From positions 1 to 58,541 of the IMG/VR virus record IMGVR_UViG_3300032282_004643: a DNA stretch of 58,541 nt. One strand, given 5' to 3'. Below the pieces are notes generated by a model. It saw only the letters and a list, made by a program, of their open reading frames with translations, was not told the origin of the DNA and did not search any database. Below, in pieces: positions 18,378-26,943 of the stretch; within the stretch, counting starts at the first letter, position 1, and each line of letters opens with the position of its first letter. This DNA comes from a virus. Position numbers and translations under genes: made by a program.

Positions 18378-18821
18378 TTAAAAATTTCTTGATGTAATTC
18401 TACCCGATACCGCCAATCCACCCGTGGGGGTTGTTCCTAACAACAACTGTACTTGTTCTGACACCAGTGGGTTATTTGCAAAGCCATAACGAACATATAA
18501 ATTAATATTGTTGTCATTTACAAATGTATCTAGGTTCATAACACGAATTTCTTGTAAAATCAGATACGGCATGAAAGCATCGACTGCTTCCACGACATAC
18601 TGTTGTGCTTTTTCTTGAATTTCTCCGTCCTTTTGTTCAAACAATAAACGCCACAAATCACATCCAAAATTAGGATTTGCTACACGTTCACCCTTCTTGG
18701 TCAAAATTAAATTAATAAACTTTGATTTTTCATTTTCCAATGGGTCGGGAGTAGTTTGGAAATACCCACGATTGTTACGTTGTAATGGTAGAGTTGACCC
18801 TAGATATACTGTTTTTGCCAT
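18378..18821 (-). CDS. Baseplate wedge protein, T4 gp25 / GPW family
   Basis: A 147-residue protein of the gp25/GPW lysozyme-like fold family, with the conserved TKKGERVANPNFGCDLWRLLFEQ block and a following EAVDAFMPYLILQEIRV segment. gp25 nucleates sheath assembly on the baseplate in contractile tails. The size matches the family (T4 gp25 has 132 residues). It is directly upstream of the gp6-like gene and is one of the firmest family calls here. Confidence 0.92.
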   Translation of the reverse strand: MAKTVYLGSTLPLQRNNRGYFQTTPDPLENEKSKFINLILTKKGERVANPNFGCDLWRLLFEQKDGEIQEKAQQYVVEAVDAFMPYLILQEIRVMNLDTFVNDNNINLYVRYGFANNPLVSEQVQLLLGTTPTGGLAVSGRITSRNF

Positions 18822-18824
18822 AGA

Positions 18825-19196
18825 TTATTTTGACAATCCCATCTTTTTCATCAATGCGCTGTAATCCTTTGTGATGGCGTCCACAGCTGGTTTTACGGAT
18901 GGGGAATTTAAATCGACACCTTGTGGGATTGTGTCTGGGAGCACTACGTTGCTTGTGGTAGCCGTAATAGTGTCTCCGTGACGTTCCAATCCCATCAATT
19001 GAGCCAGTCTGGAACGGTCCAATGCGGGTTTCTTTGGTACGGAGACATTTTCGTTAACTTGTTGCATACCTTTGATTTCTGCAATGGCTTCCCCAAGAAC
19101 CTCAGGTAATATCTTTTTAACAGCCTTTTCAACAGATTCTTCAATCTGTTCTTTGACCAGTTCTTTTACATATGCTCTAAATAATGCTTTATCCAT
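18825..19196 (-). CDS. Small helical protein of the baseplate operon, unknown
   Basis: A 123-residue protein. Residues 1-50 are a charged amphipathic helix or coiled coil; the rest is likely loosely folded. I do not recognise a named family. A strong SD (AAGGAG, 6 nt before ATG) and a 71-bp AT-rich leader precede it, and it ends 3 bp before the gp25-like gene. A tail assembly or chaperone function is a guess. Confidence 0.6.
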   Translation of the reverse strand: MDKALFRAYVKELVKEQIEESVEKAVKKILPEVLGEAIAEIKGMQQVNENVSVPKKPALDRSRLAQLMGLERHGDTITATTSNVVLPDTIPQGVDLNSPSVKPAVDAITKDYSALMKKMGLSK

Positions 19197-19267
19197 AAAA
19201 TTCTCCTTAAAAAAGTAACCAATTTACCCCTCTATTTAAATATCAAAAGATATTGAATTTAAACGAT
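19197..19267 (-). promoter_or_regulatory. AT-rich leader with small hairpin before the gp25/gp6 genes
   Basis: This 71-bp gap is one of the few in the tail operon. The mRNA strand carries AATATC-TTTT-GATATT, then TTAAATAGAGGGG, and ends in the AAGGAG SD of the 18825-19196 gene. The hairpin plus AT-rich block could be a promoter or a processing site. No consensus match decides it. Confidence 0.25.
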
Positions 19268-20881
19268 TTATCTGCCCCAAGTAGCAGTTGCAGTTGTCTG
19301 GTAATATACTTTGTTATCTATCACCAATATTTTGTTAGCAAATGTCGCAAATCCACTATTTGTTGTGATATACGTAAATCCCAGTTCAGTAGCTTTTCTA
19401 CGATTCAACTCCAATGCTATTGAAGAAGCTATTCCAGAATCCAATTTTGTAGTAGTAGACGTAATTGTAGTTCCATTGACCGATACCTCATCGGCAGGTA
19501 TTGATGTTCTTATATTTGAAGTTGTGGACGATGCGGCAGCTGTACTAGCTGCCATAGTTGTACTTCGTTGTGCCGAACTGATAATTCCCGAGGTTAGTTC
19601 GGCGCCGATAGACTTATTGTTTAACGTTGACGCTATGTTGGATACAGAGTTTATTGCCGAGGTTGTAGCATTATTTAATTCTCTAGCTTGATTTACTGTT
19701 GCGGAAATTGCCGCAGAACCAGAAGATATAATATTATTTAATTTTGAAGATCCTGTTGCTATTAAGTTTGAACCGGATGCCTTTGCGTTTTGATACTGTG
19801 TGAGTGCCTTTTGTTGTTCACGTAGTACACTATTACTGACATTTCTGACATTCTGTATTAGTTCTGTTCTTGCTCTATTTACTGCTTCTGTACGGATTGC
19901 TTGTGATTGTTCTAATTTTGCCCGTGCCTGACGTAGTGAGTTTCTAGCTTGCGTTAACCCTCGTTGAATTTTATCTTTATTTGGGTCAACAATTTCGAAT
20001 CCAGCTTGTTCTACCGCTTTTGCATACGATTTTTGATAAAATTCACCATCTTTTTTCTTCAAAGCTTCCAATGCTTTTTTATATTTTGCATAAAAGTTTG
20101 CTTTCGTAAAAGTAACTGTTGGTAATTTAGGAAATTTTGGGTATAATCGAATTCGTGGTATTTCTTTAAGACTTAATATCTTCTTCAAAATATCAATGTT
20201 TTCCTTTAACTTTTTCTTGGCTTTTGGAATATCTTCAAACAATGCTTTCATAATAGCTTTCTTTGTAGCTTTATAAGCTCTAATAACTAACTCCAATGCT
20301 GCTTTTGCTTTGTCATATGCGTTCTGCAAACTTTGTAATTTATCTATCAATACTGTTAGTGCGGCGGCGGCTGCAGCATCGGGTAAATTTACCAACGCAT
20401 TAAATAACGCAGTAAGTCTATTAATTTGATCTTCTAATTTTTTAGTTAACTTATCTAATTTATCTTTTACTGATGTGAGTTTTGTTAAATCTTCTAACTG
20501 CTGTACCAATTTTTTGATTTTTGGATCAATACCACGTATAATTCTATCCCGAGGAGTTAATGGAACTTGGTCACCATTAATTCTTCTACGTTGAATAGCA
20601 TTACCAGATAATATTCGTGGAGTATATTGAGTAAGTTTAGATTTTGTTTCACCACTAGCCGCCAATAATTCTTGGGTTATCTTAGATTGTATTATTTTAA
20701 AATCTGGTCCAGGTCTTTGAACTACTCCAAGTGGTGTTATTTCTGGTCTGAATGTTGATAACGCAACCAAAGTTTCCAACGGAACATCCCGTGGAATATT
20801 TGCTATCGTTGATATTGTAGAAGTACTATTTGTAGCGTTATTTAAATACGCACCAAAATATTGTTCAGCTAGTGTAGTCAT
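19268..20881 (-). CDS. Long coiled-coil virion-module protein, unknown
   Basis: A 537-residue protein. Residues ~115-400 are Lys/Ala/Leu/Gln-rich and predicted to form long coiled coils, with an Ala-rich stretch (LPDAAAAAALTVLIDKLQ) near 170. The last ~150 residues are Ser/Thr/Ala-rich. The layout resembles tail-fibre, tape-measure-like or hub-associated rod proteins, but it is short for a tape measure. It is 3 bp from the hub-like gene upstream. Confidence 0.6.
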   Translation of the reverse strand: MTTLAEQYFGAYLNNATNSTSTISTIANIPRDVPLETLVALSTFRPEITPLGVVQRPGPDFKIIQSKITQELLAASGETKSKLTQYTPRILSGNAIQRRRINGDQVPLTPRDRIIRGIDPKIKKLVQQLEDLTKLTSVKDKLDKLTKKLEDQINRLTALFNALVNLPDAAAAAALTVLIDKLQSLQNAYDKAKAALELVIRAYKATKKAIMKALFEDIPKAKKKLKENIDILKKILSLKEIPRIRLYPKFPKLPTVTFTKANFYAKYKKALEALKKKDGEFYQKSYAKAVEQAGFEIVDPNKDKIQRGLTQARNSLRQARAKLEQSQAIRTEAVNRARTELIQNVRNVSNSVLREQQKALTQYQNAKASGSNLIATGSSKLNNIISSGSAAISATVNQARELNNATTSAINSVSNIASTLNNKSIGAELTSGIISSAQRSTTMAASTAAASSTTSNIRTSIPADEVSVNGTTITSTTTKLDSGIASSIALELNRRKATELGFTYITTNSGFATFANKILVIDNKVYYQTTATATWGR

Positions 20882-20884
20882 ATA

Positions 20885-22384
20885 TTATATCTTTGAAGCA
20901 GTTTCTTCATCAAAATACTTACGAACTTCTCTTGATGCAGCACTTGCTTGTTGTTGTCCAAATGCTGTGGCCGCACCAATACTAGGAGAACCCAACCCAG
21001 TAACTTTCTTGAAACTCTCGTTTGCTGGTAGATCACTTGCCATTGTTCGTTCATTTGTTTTCATCACAAAATTATCATTTGATGCCCACAATGGTTGGAA
21101 TGGATCTGGGAACACTTGGTATTTTGAATATACAATTAGTAATCTTGCAACCAACGCAGGATTGATAATTCCCGATGGTCCAAGTGTTAGTGGTGATGTA
21201 GACATGATTGTACGTAAAAGTTCAAACATAAACATTTTCAATGGTTTTGCCATTGCAATTGGCGATGCAGATGAACTTCTACCTCCTAAGAAAATTTCAT
21301 TACCGTAAATAGTAATATTTCTATCACCACTTACCGTAACATCTCGTTTTGTACTTATAATGACATCTTCTTTTGATTCCGCGGTCAGAGTTCCTTCGGA
21401 AAATAAACTTAATGTATTTGGGGTTCGTAATATTATAGGACCAGCAGAATCAGTAGTAAATCCATCATCCAATGTATTTAAGTGAATTCCCTTCTTAGAG
21501 AACATATAAATTGATGTACTCTTTGAATTAAAAATTAATTTATCAGAATTCAATAATATTGATGCGCCATCGAACATTGGCTTTTCAAGAGTTGACCGAA
21601 GATGAATGTTTGTTCCATAGGTAGCCGGTACAAGTGGTAATATTTGTTTGGATACCAAATATATAGAACTGGCGTCTGTATTTAACGATTCGTTGGTTAA
21701 TGCTGCAGGGCCGTCTGCGGTTCTTACTGGGGAAGATTGTCCAGCGCGGAGTATAATATTTGGGTATTGTTCACCATCAGATGCCATACTCATCTGACTA
21801 CTACCAAGACGAATGGATTGTCCATATCGTCCTTGATAAATAATATCTCCTTCAAATGCTTTAACTGGGTTTACATTTAGTTCCTTAAAATTGTCACCAG
21901 CAGTAGTCTTAATTGAGGAAGCTTGTGTGGTTATTCCACGTAATGCCTGTTGTTGTCGAGATAACGATCTATTAGTAGATGCCGCAGCAAGTACTGTACC
22001 CGTTACTGGATGTGCATTCTCAGAAATTTTTCGTTTTGTATTTAATGGTCCAATATACCAATAAGTTCCCAGCATTTTAAAAACCAAAACATATTCCCCA
22101 ACAAGTGGGTATGATGTTTGATATGGTACAAGAGGATCAGCCCATACTAAATTTTTACTGTTAGTGGATTGGTCTGTATTTATGAATCTTATTTTTGCTC
22201 GTCCCACATTCGCAGTAGCACTTGATCTATTGATATCATATTTATTACTTGCTTCGTTTACTATGATTTCTTCAACTTGCGCTGCTTCATATATAAAGGA
22301 ATCCGTGACCGCAGCGGTTGTTGGTGATCCTGGTAGTAATGTTCTTACTCCATTTGTACTAACGGGAACTCTAAATCCTGGCAT
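20885..22384 (-). CDS. Baseplate hub / gp5-like spike protein (no lysozyme domain)
   Basis: A 499-residue protein. The N-terminal ~120 residues look like the gp5 OB-fold (VWADPLVPYQTSYPLVGEYV, then YWYIGPLNTKRKI). Residues ~280-370 carry short repeating strands (GPIILRTPNTLSLFSEGTL, DVTVSGDRNITIYGNEI) like the beta-prism/helix needle of gp5 and VgrG. The T4 lysozyme domain between them is absent, as in many marine T4-like phages. It probably forms the cell-puncturing spike or its base. Its ATG overlaps the upstream stop (TAATG). Confidence 0.7.
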   Translation of the reverse strand: MPGFRVPVSTNGVRTLLPGSPTTAAVTDSFIYEAAQVEEIIVNEASNKYDINRSSATANVGRAKIRFINTDQSTNSKNLVWADPLVPYQTSYPLVGEYVLVFKMLGTYWYIGPLNTKRKISENAHPVTGTVLAAASTNRSLSRQQQALRGITTQASSIKTTAGDNFKELNVNPVKAFEGDIIYQGRYGQSIRLGSSQMSMASDGEQYPNIILRAGQSSPVRTADGPAALTNESLNTDASSIYLVSKQILPLVPATYGTNIHLRSTLEKPMFDGASILLNSDKLIFNSKSTSIYMFSKKGIHLNTLDDGFTTDSAGPIILRTPNTLSLFSEGTLTAESKEDVIISTKRDVTVSGDRNITIYGNEIFLGGRSSSASPIAMAKPLKMFMFELLRTIMSTSPLTLGPSGIINPALVARLLIVYSKYQVFPDPFQPLWASNDNFVMKTNERTMASDLPANESFKKVTGLGSPSIGAATAFGQQQASAASREVRKYFDEETASKI

Positions 22385-22779
22385 TATTTAACTCGTTTTC
22401 CTATTGAAAAGATATCTTCTTCTATGTCTTGTGCATCTTCCTTGATTTCTTCAAGTTCCATATGAATATCTTTCAACAAGGATTGCTTCTCTTCCTCAGA
22501 CAACAATCCATCCAAATTACTACTTTTCGTAGCAACACCAACAATACGTTGGGCAATTTGAGCGACACGAAGTAAATGTTCATCGTTCTTAACATTCACT
22601 TCAATAAAATCTTTTATAACAGGCCCAATGACCGCTGCATCTTCTGGGGTACGGATAAGCATAACCAACTTAGAGACAAACGTATTAATTTGTTGTCTCT
22701 TAGAGTCGGTATTCTTATAAATTTCTGAGAAGAGGTCGGAAAGTGTCTTTCCGTCAAATATTTCCTTATCTAAACTCAT
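22384..22779 (-). CDS. Conserved small helical T4-like phage protein, unknown
   Basis: A 131-residue acidic, helical protein. I choose the ATG at 22779 because GGAGG sits 5 nt upstream; a TTG four codons earlier would overlap that SD. It is coupled to the hub-like gene by TAATG. Its location between the late sigma gene and the hub suggests a tail assembly or chaperone function, not shown by sequence. A good ACTATTTATA element lies 21 nt upstream. Confidence 0.65.
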   Translation of the reverse strand: MSLDKEIFDGKTLSDLFSEIYKNTDSKRQQINTFVSKLVMLIRTPEDAAVIGPVIKDFIEVNVKNDEHLLRVAQIAQRIVGVATKSSNLDGLLSEEEKQSLLKDIHMELEEIKEDAQDIEEDIFSIGKRVK

Positions 22780-22800
22780 TATAACCTCCAAGTTACTACA

Positions 22801-22811
22801 CTATAAATAGT
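22801..22811 (-). promoter_or_regulatory. ACTATTTATA promoter-like element before the tail operon
   Basis: ACTATTTATAG on the mRNA strand, 21 nt before the ATG at 22779 and just after the sigma-factor stop. A -10-only late promoter here would give a leader of ~15 nt with the GGAGG SD. It is one of six near-identical copies in the window. Its reverse complement matches the T4 late motif TATAAATA, so orientation needs experimental proof. Confidence 0.5.
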
Positions 22812-22817
22812 TAGAGG

Positions 22818-23555
22818 CTATTTTTTATACGTAAAATATGCGGATGGGTCGGAAATATGTCCTGTTCTTCTAAATTCTTGCATTTGCGTGATTACATGTG
22901 ACCGCATTTTATTGATAACTTTGGTGATGTGAGATGTTTTGTGGTTGGTCATCTCTCTAATCATCAAATAGAGGGCTTTCTTATTGAAGTTATCAATATT
23001 ATCTACCCGGCGGAGCAACTCAACGACCGCAGTAGCAATATCTATGTCTCGGCGTTTCTTAAAAATTTTAGTGGTATTAAAATCCCAATATTGAACAAGT
23101 AAATGGATAAAATCACGCATATCACTCTTTACGTCTTGTTCTTCCGGTTCCGAAACAAGTATTTCTTCCAGAGAAAATGTTTCGTCTGTCTTGTCGCCTA
23201 GATATACAGAACGTTTTTCTTCCTTATATGCATTGTTATTATGTAATATAAGATAATTTTTAGCAATTACACTAAAATAGGAGAACGCTTTACCCTTGCC
23301 GGATGTAAATTTATGTAGATTGATGACCAAAAAAGAAACAACTTCCGACTTTACATCTTCAAAACTACCTTCCATATACGGAAACTTAAATCTATTGATT
23401 ACGTTCTCCGCTAGTTTATCAAATGGTGCCCAGATGTATTCACGATATAGATGTTCTCTTTCATCTGGATCTGTACTTTCGTTGTACTTTATGATTGCAT
23501 CTTCTGTTTCTTGTGTAAAATAAACTTTACCCAACTTAGTTTTCTTGCGTCCCAT
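22818..23555 (-). CDS. gp55-like sigma factor for late transcription
   Basis: A ~245-residue sigma-70-family protein related to T4 gp55. The region from AENVINRFKFPYMEGSFEDV through KGKAFSYFSVIAKNYLI is the region-2 core that contacts RNA polymerase and melts the -10. The C-terminal half carries basic helices, and there is no region 4. In T4, gp55 with gp33 and the sliding clamp directs late promoters. I start at ATG 23555 (GGGAG about 11 nt upstream); a longer frame starts at 23594 without a clear SD. The start overlaps the upstream gene by 20 bp. Confidence 0.8.
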   Translation of the reverse strand: MGRKKTKLGKVYFTQETEDAIIKYNESTDPDEREHLYREYIWAPFDKLAENVINRFKFPYMEGSFEDVKSEVVSFLVINLHKFTSGKGKAFSYFSVIAKNYLILHNNNAYKEEKRSVYLGDKTDETFSLEEILVSEPEEQDVKSDMRDFIHLLVQYWDFNTTKIFKKRRDIDIATAVVELLRRVDNIDNFNKKALYLMIREMTNHKTSHITKVINKMRSHVITQMQEFRRTGHISDPSAYFTYKK

Positions 23556-23817
23556 CTTGTGTGTCACTCCCGTAGATGAGCGGACGTAAATCATTGATGG
23601 TATCTGTTAGTTGAGTGAATACGTTACCTACTTCGTCATCCTTCTCAAACATTTGCCGTTCATCAATGGCCCGCATTATAGTTAATGTTCTGTTCAGACG
23701 GGAATAGAAATTATTGATTGCATCTTCCATTAACTCATTTTTACGTAACATATTTACCGTTGCGTAACCCAGTGCTACATTAAGTAAAACACTAATAATT
23801 GTTAGTACTAGAATCAT
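23536..23817 (-). CDS. Small single-span membrane protein
   Basis: A 93-residue protein with an N-terminal hydrophobic helix (residues 1-20) and a cytoplasmic-type helical, acidic remainder. It overlaps the transglycosylase gene upstream by ATGA and the sigma gene downstream by 20 bp, so the three are translated together. No family is recognised. A lysis accessory role is possible because of the transglycosylase neighbour. Confidence 0.6.
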   Translation of the reverse strand: MILVLTIISVLLNVALGYATVNMLRKNELMEDAINNFYSRLNRTLTIMRAIDERQMFEKDDEVGNVFTQLTDTINDLRPLIYGSDTQDGTQEN

Positions 23818-24338
23818 AAGTTAATTAGTTTGTAACTTGAAAAGGCTTTCATATACTCACGAATACTCGTTCCGTTTGCATCTGTTCTACCTTGCCAGTC
23901 TGTACTTTGGAGGAAGTCTATAACATTTTGTGGCCCCGCAAGGTGCGCTGCCGCTAAAATACCAGACCGTGTAATTTTAATTCCCTTTACTACTTTACCG
24001 TCATATTTTTTAATAATAAAGTTTAATTCTTGATTGTTTAGTCGCATATTAGCAACCATTACAGAATCTTGAAGTTCGGGATTTGAAAGAAATTGTTTTT
24101 TAGTTACCCGAAACCCTAACATTTTAATAGTTACTGGGTCAAACTGATACTTTCCCAACATACCAAATTGGTTTACAACGTGTGGTGTATTATCACTTTC
24201 CCGTCGTGCCATATGGTTTAAAAACTTTTCCAATTCCGTTGGTTGTGACCGAACAATACGGTTCGGTACTTGTACTTCATTTATTTTTAACAATACCAAA
24301 ACCACCAATACACTTACAATGGTTATTAAGTTTCTCAT
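23814..24338 (-). CDS. Membrane-anchored lytic transglycosylase-like protein
   Basis: A 174-residue protein with an N-terminal signal anchor (residues 3-18). It has a lysozyme/SLT-like pattern: E47 in ARRESDNT, then NQFGMLGKYQFDPVT, and later GILAAAHLAGPQNVIDFL, which resembles the AxHxxG part of lytic transglycosylases. It probably cleaves peptidoglycan from the periplasmic face, as an endolysin or an internal host-wall remodelling enzyme. No phage holin is directly adjacent. Confidence 0.65.
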   Translation of the reverse strand: MRNLITIVSVLVVLVLLKINEVQVPNRIVRSQPTELEKFLNHMARRESDNTPHVVNQFGMLGKYQFDPVTIKMLGFRVTKKQFLSNPELQDSVMVANMRLNNQELNFIIKKYDGKVVKGIKITRSGILAAAHLAGPQNVIDFLQSTDWQGRTDANGTSIREYMKAFSSYKLINL

Positions 24339-24349
24339 ACAATCTCCTA

Positions 24350-25384
24350 TTAGAGAAGATGCGGTTTCGCCTCATTCATCCCAGCGTTCGTTACTACAAC
24401 ATACTCTGGATTAAATTCTTTCAGATTTCTTGCTCCTGCGTAAGACAACGCCGACCGTAATCCGTCCACTAAACCATCAATGATGAATTTTGCTCCACCT
24501 TTGAACGGGACCACGGTTGATTCACCTTCAACATTACGAATTTCTTGTCCATGAATACTCTTTGTTTCCAAGGACGCTGCGCCACGGTAACGCTTATATA
24601 AACCTTTTTGTGTTTCAATAATTTTTCCCGGTGCTTCTTTTGTTCCTGCCAGAAGTGAACCAAGAATTACTGAGTCTGCTCCTACTGCCAACGCTTTAGC
24701 AATATCACCACTATTACGAATACCACCACACGCAATAACAGGAACATTTGCTACGCTTGCAACATCAACAAGTGATGTTACATTAGGAACACCGAAACCA
24801 GTTTTAACTCTGGTTGTACACAACGAACCACCACCGATACCCACTCGAAGTGCGTCAGCACCCCAACTTTCCAAGTCTATCGCTGCTTCTGCGGTAGCAA
24901 TATTTCCTGCAATAATATCAACTCCCGGAAAATTGCTTTTCAGTTTACTAATTGCATCTTTTACAAACTTATGATAACCGTGAGCGACATCAATTAAGAT
25001 AATATTAACACCATTCTTAACCAATTCTTGCGCTCGTTCTAAATAATCACCGTTTGCACCGATTGCTGCCATTTTAGGAACTGAGTACTCACCCCACAAT
25101 TGACTATCTATTGGGAATGCATTGAAAAAATTTACTTCAGCAACTTGTTCTTCAATAGACATAAATCGGTGAATACACCCAACTCCACCAAGATTTGCCA
25201 TAGCAACCGCCATTTCACCATCACATACTGTATCCATAGGACTTGCAATGAACGGAACTCTAATACTATAATTAGTAGTTAATTGCGTTGTAAGGTCAAT
25301 TATTTTACGAGATTCTATATCCGAATATCCAGGAACCAATTGGATATCGTCGTAAGTCAATGCTCTATCGTACGATGGTATCAT
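24350..25384 (-). CDS. IMP dehydrogenase / GMP reductase family enzyme without CBS domains
   Basis: A 344-residue TIM-barrel enzyme. I start at ATG 25384 (IPSYDRALTYDDIQLVPGYS), where the family similarity begins. Visible motifs are FIASPMDTV, GIGGGSLCTTR with the catalytic Cys, ACGGIRNSGD and a YRGAASLE flap region. The CBS pair between the barrel halves is missing. IMPDH makes XMP from IMP with NAD+; GMP reductase runs GMP to IMP with NADPH. The EGESTVVPFKG segment leans toward the GMPR-like branch, but I cannot decide. It pairs thematically with the PurA homologue at 49985-51001. Confidence 0.82.
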   Translation of the reverse strand: MIPSYDRALTYDDIQLVPGYSDIESRKIIDLTTQLTTNYSIRVPFIASPMDTVCDGEMAVAMANLGGVGCIHRFMSIEEQVAEVNFFNAFPIDSQLWGEYSVPKMAAIGANGDYLERAQELVKNGVNIILIDVAHGYHKFVKDAISKLKSNFPGVDIIAGNIATAEAAIDLESWGADALRVGIGGGSLCTTRVKTGFGVPNVTSLVDVASVANVPVIACGGIRNSGDIAKALAVGADSVILGSLLAGTKEAPGKIIETQKGLYKRYRGAASLETKSIHGQEIRNVEGESTVVPFKGGAKFIIDGLVDGLRSALSYAGARNLKEFNPEYVVVTNAGMNEAKPHLL

Positions 25385-25991
25385 AATATGCGTTTTGCTC
25401 CCTTTGTCTATTAATGTCTTTAATATGGTAAAGTGAAAATTCTTCTTCTGCCGGGAGCGGTGCGTGTGTCTTATATCCAACAATACGCTCGTGTACTTTA
25501 CCTTCCCAACGAATATCTTCACTATTTCTATACAACCGTGTTTGGTAATCTGGGAACATTACCCATCCGTTTTCATTGATCGTCCATCCCCATCGTCTAA
25601 TGTCATCATCCGTCAGTCCTTCAACAACATTAACTCTCGGAATTAGGAATAAATCTACATTGGTATTATTATACACAATGTCGTGTAGGTATGTCAAGAG
25701 GTTACTATGAAATTTTTCATCAGCATCCACCTGAAAGATATAATCACCATTACAGAGAGAATTTAAATAATTTTTATGTTCTGCGAAATCGTTGTTCAGT
25801 GCATGATTGAATAACTTAATTTTGTCGTCATCTGCATAATGATATAGTGTCTGCAACGTGAATGCGTCGGTAGAATTGTCATCAACGACAACAATTTCAT
25901 CACCCGTTTTTTCGCAATGGGGAATGAGTTGGTCGAGCAATTGCCGAATGTAATGACCTTCATTATGAGTTGTAATCGCAAAACTAATCAT
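25365..25991 (-). CDS. Family 2 glycosyltransferase
   Basis: A 208-residue GT-A enzyme: ITTHNEGHYIRQLLDQLI at the N-terminus, the VVVDDNSTD nucleotide-binding loop and the D89-A-D91 metal-binding motif, then a WEGKVHERI acceptor-side block typical of GT2 enzymes related to glycan and LPS synthesis. It overlaps both neighbours by a few bases. It could modify host surface polysaccharide, phage DNA or a phage protein; the acceptor is not readable. Confidence 0.82.
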   Translation of the reverse strand: MISFAITTHNEGHYIRQLLDQLIPHCEKTGDEIVVVDDNSTDAFTLQTLYHYADDDKIKLFNHALNNDFAEHKNYLNSLCNGDYIFQVDADEKFHSNLLTYLHDIVYNNTNVDLFLIPRVNVVEGLTDDDIRRWGWTINENGWVMFPDYQTRLYRNSEDIRWEGKVHERIVGYKTHAPLPAEEEFSLYHIKDINRQREQNAYYDTIVR

Positions 25992-26884
25992 AGTAACTCC
26001 CAGTATTTAAACAATGCCAATTCTTTGGCTTTAGCTTCTAGATCAATGTCAATATCCAAGTTGTAATCGTCAATGCGCTGAAAAACATAGTCAGCGTGAG
26101 CACGAGGGTTACCAGAAACATTTTCATTGATATTTTTACTCTCGCTATAATGGAATAGTGGTTTGGTGTCCCACGTAGAGGCTGCTACGTTAGCAGCATA
26201 TTCCGATGACAATCCATCTGTATGAAACGTGTGGTGGAAATAATCAAATGTAATAGGAGTACGAATACGTGAATAAATCTCACGATGTAGTTGATTAACA
26301 GAGAATGCGTTTTGTTTGTCGTCATTCTCAACGACCAATCGCTTCTTACAGTTATCGGAAAGTCTGTCAAATGCGTGGAGCCAACGATTAATTGTATCGT
26401 CAGCGTAATTCATACCCACATGAATATTAAGACAGTTGTAATGAGATGCTTCCAACCCCATCAAATCAAATACTTCCGAATGATGTTCTAGGTCATGAAT
26501 AGCATTATCTACTACTTCTGGTTTTGCCGAACCTAGCTTTACAAAGTGGTCTGGGTGTGCGGTGATGCGTTGACCTGTATTATATGCTATGGCTCCCGCA
26601 GCGAGTAGATACTGACTAATTTTATCGTAGTCAGGTAAGTCAACAAGTTTATACTTGGAGTTCCACGGGAAAATATCAGATGACAGACGGAACACCTTGA
26701 TATTATTATCAGCGTTCCACTTAATAACCTCCACTAAATCCCGTGCATTTTGTAGCGCCAATTCGGACGCGTACTTGATTCCACGTTCTAGAAAGGTACG
26801 TTGAATCATACCACGGTTGGTGGTAATTTTACGAGACTTTTGTAATGTAGTATTGATGCAACAATAACCGACGTTATGTGACAT
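25988..26884 (-). CDS. uvsE: UV damage endonuclease (UvsE/UVDE)
   Basis: A 298-residue TIM-barrel repair nuclease. Family landmarks are visible: GYCCINTTL at the start, FRLSSDIFPWNS, ITAHPDHFVKLGSAKPEVV, LNIHVGMNYADD, LVVENDDK and FDYFHHTFH with metal-binding His/Glu/Asp residues. UVDE nicks 5' of cyclobutane dimers and 6-4 photoproducts, so it would protect phage DNA in sunlit water. It is the first gene after the TTGACA/TATATT promoter, which points to early expression. Confidence 0.9.
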   Translation of the reverse strand: MSHNVGYCCINTTLQKSRKITTNRGMIQRTFLERGIKYASELALQNARDLVEVIKWNADNNIKVFRLSSDIFPWNSKYKLVDLPDYDKISQYLLAAGAIAYNTGQRITAHPDHFVKLGSAKPEVVDNAIHDLEHHSEVFDLMGLEASHYNCLNIHVGMNYADDTINRWLHAFDRLSDNCKKRLVVENDDKQNAFSVNQLHREIYSRIRTPITFDYFHHTFHTDGLSSEYAANVAASTWDTKPLFHYSESKNINENVSGNPRAHADYVFQRIDDYNLDIDIDLEAKAKELALFKYWELL

Positions 26885-26911
26885 ATACGCAACCTTGTTA
26901 GAGATGTATAT

Positions 26912-26940
26912 AATATATCACATATACGTCACATTGTCAA
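26912..26940 (-). promoter_or_regulatory. Sigma-70-type promoter for the uvsE operon
   Basis: On the mRNA strand TTGACA (26940-26935), exactly 17 nt, then TATATT (26917-26912). This is near-consensus for host housekeeping RNA polymerase. It lies between the stop of the membrane coiled-coil gene and the uvsE ATG (26884), so transcription would begin about 20 nt before that ATG. Confidence 0.75.
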
Positions 26941-26943
26941 GTC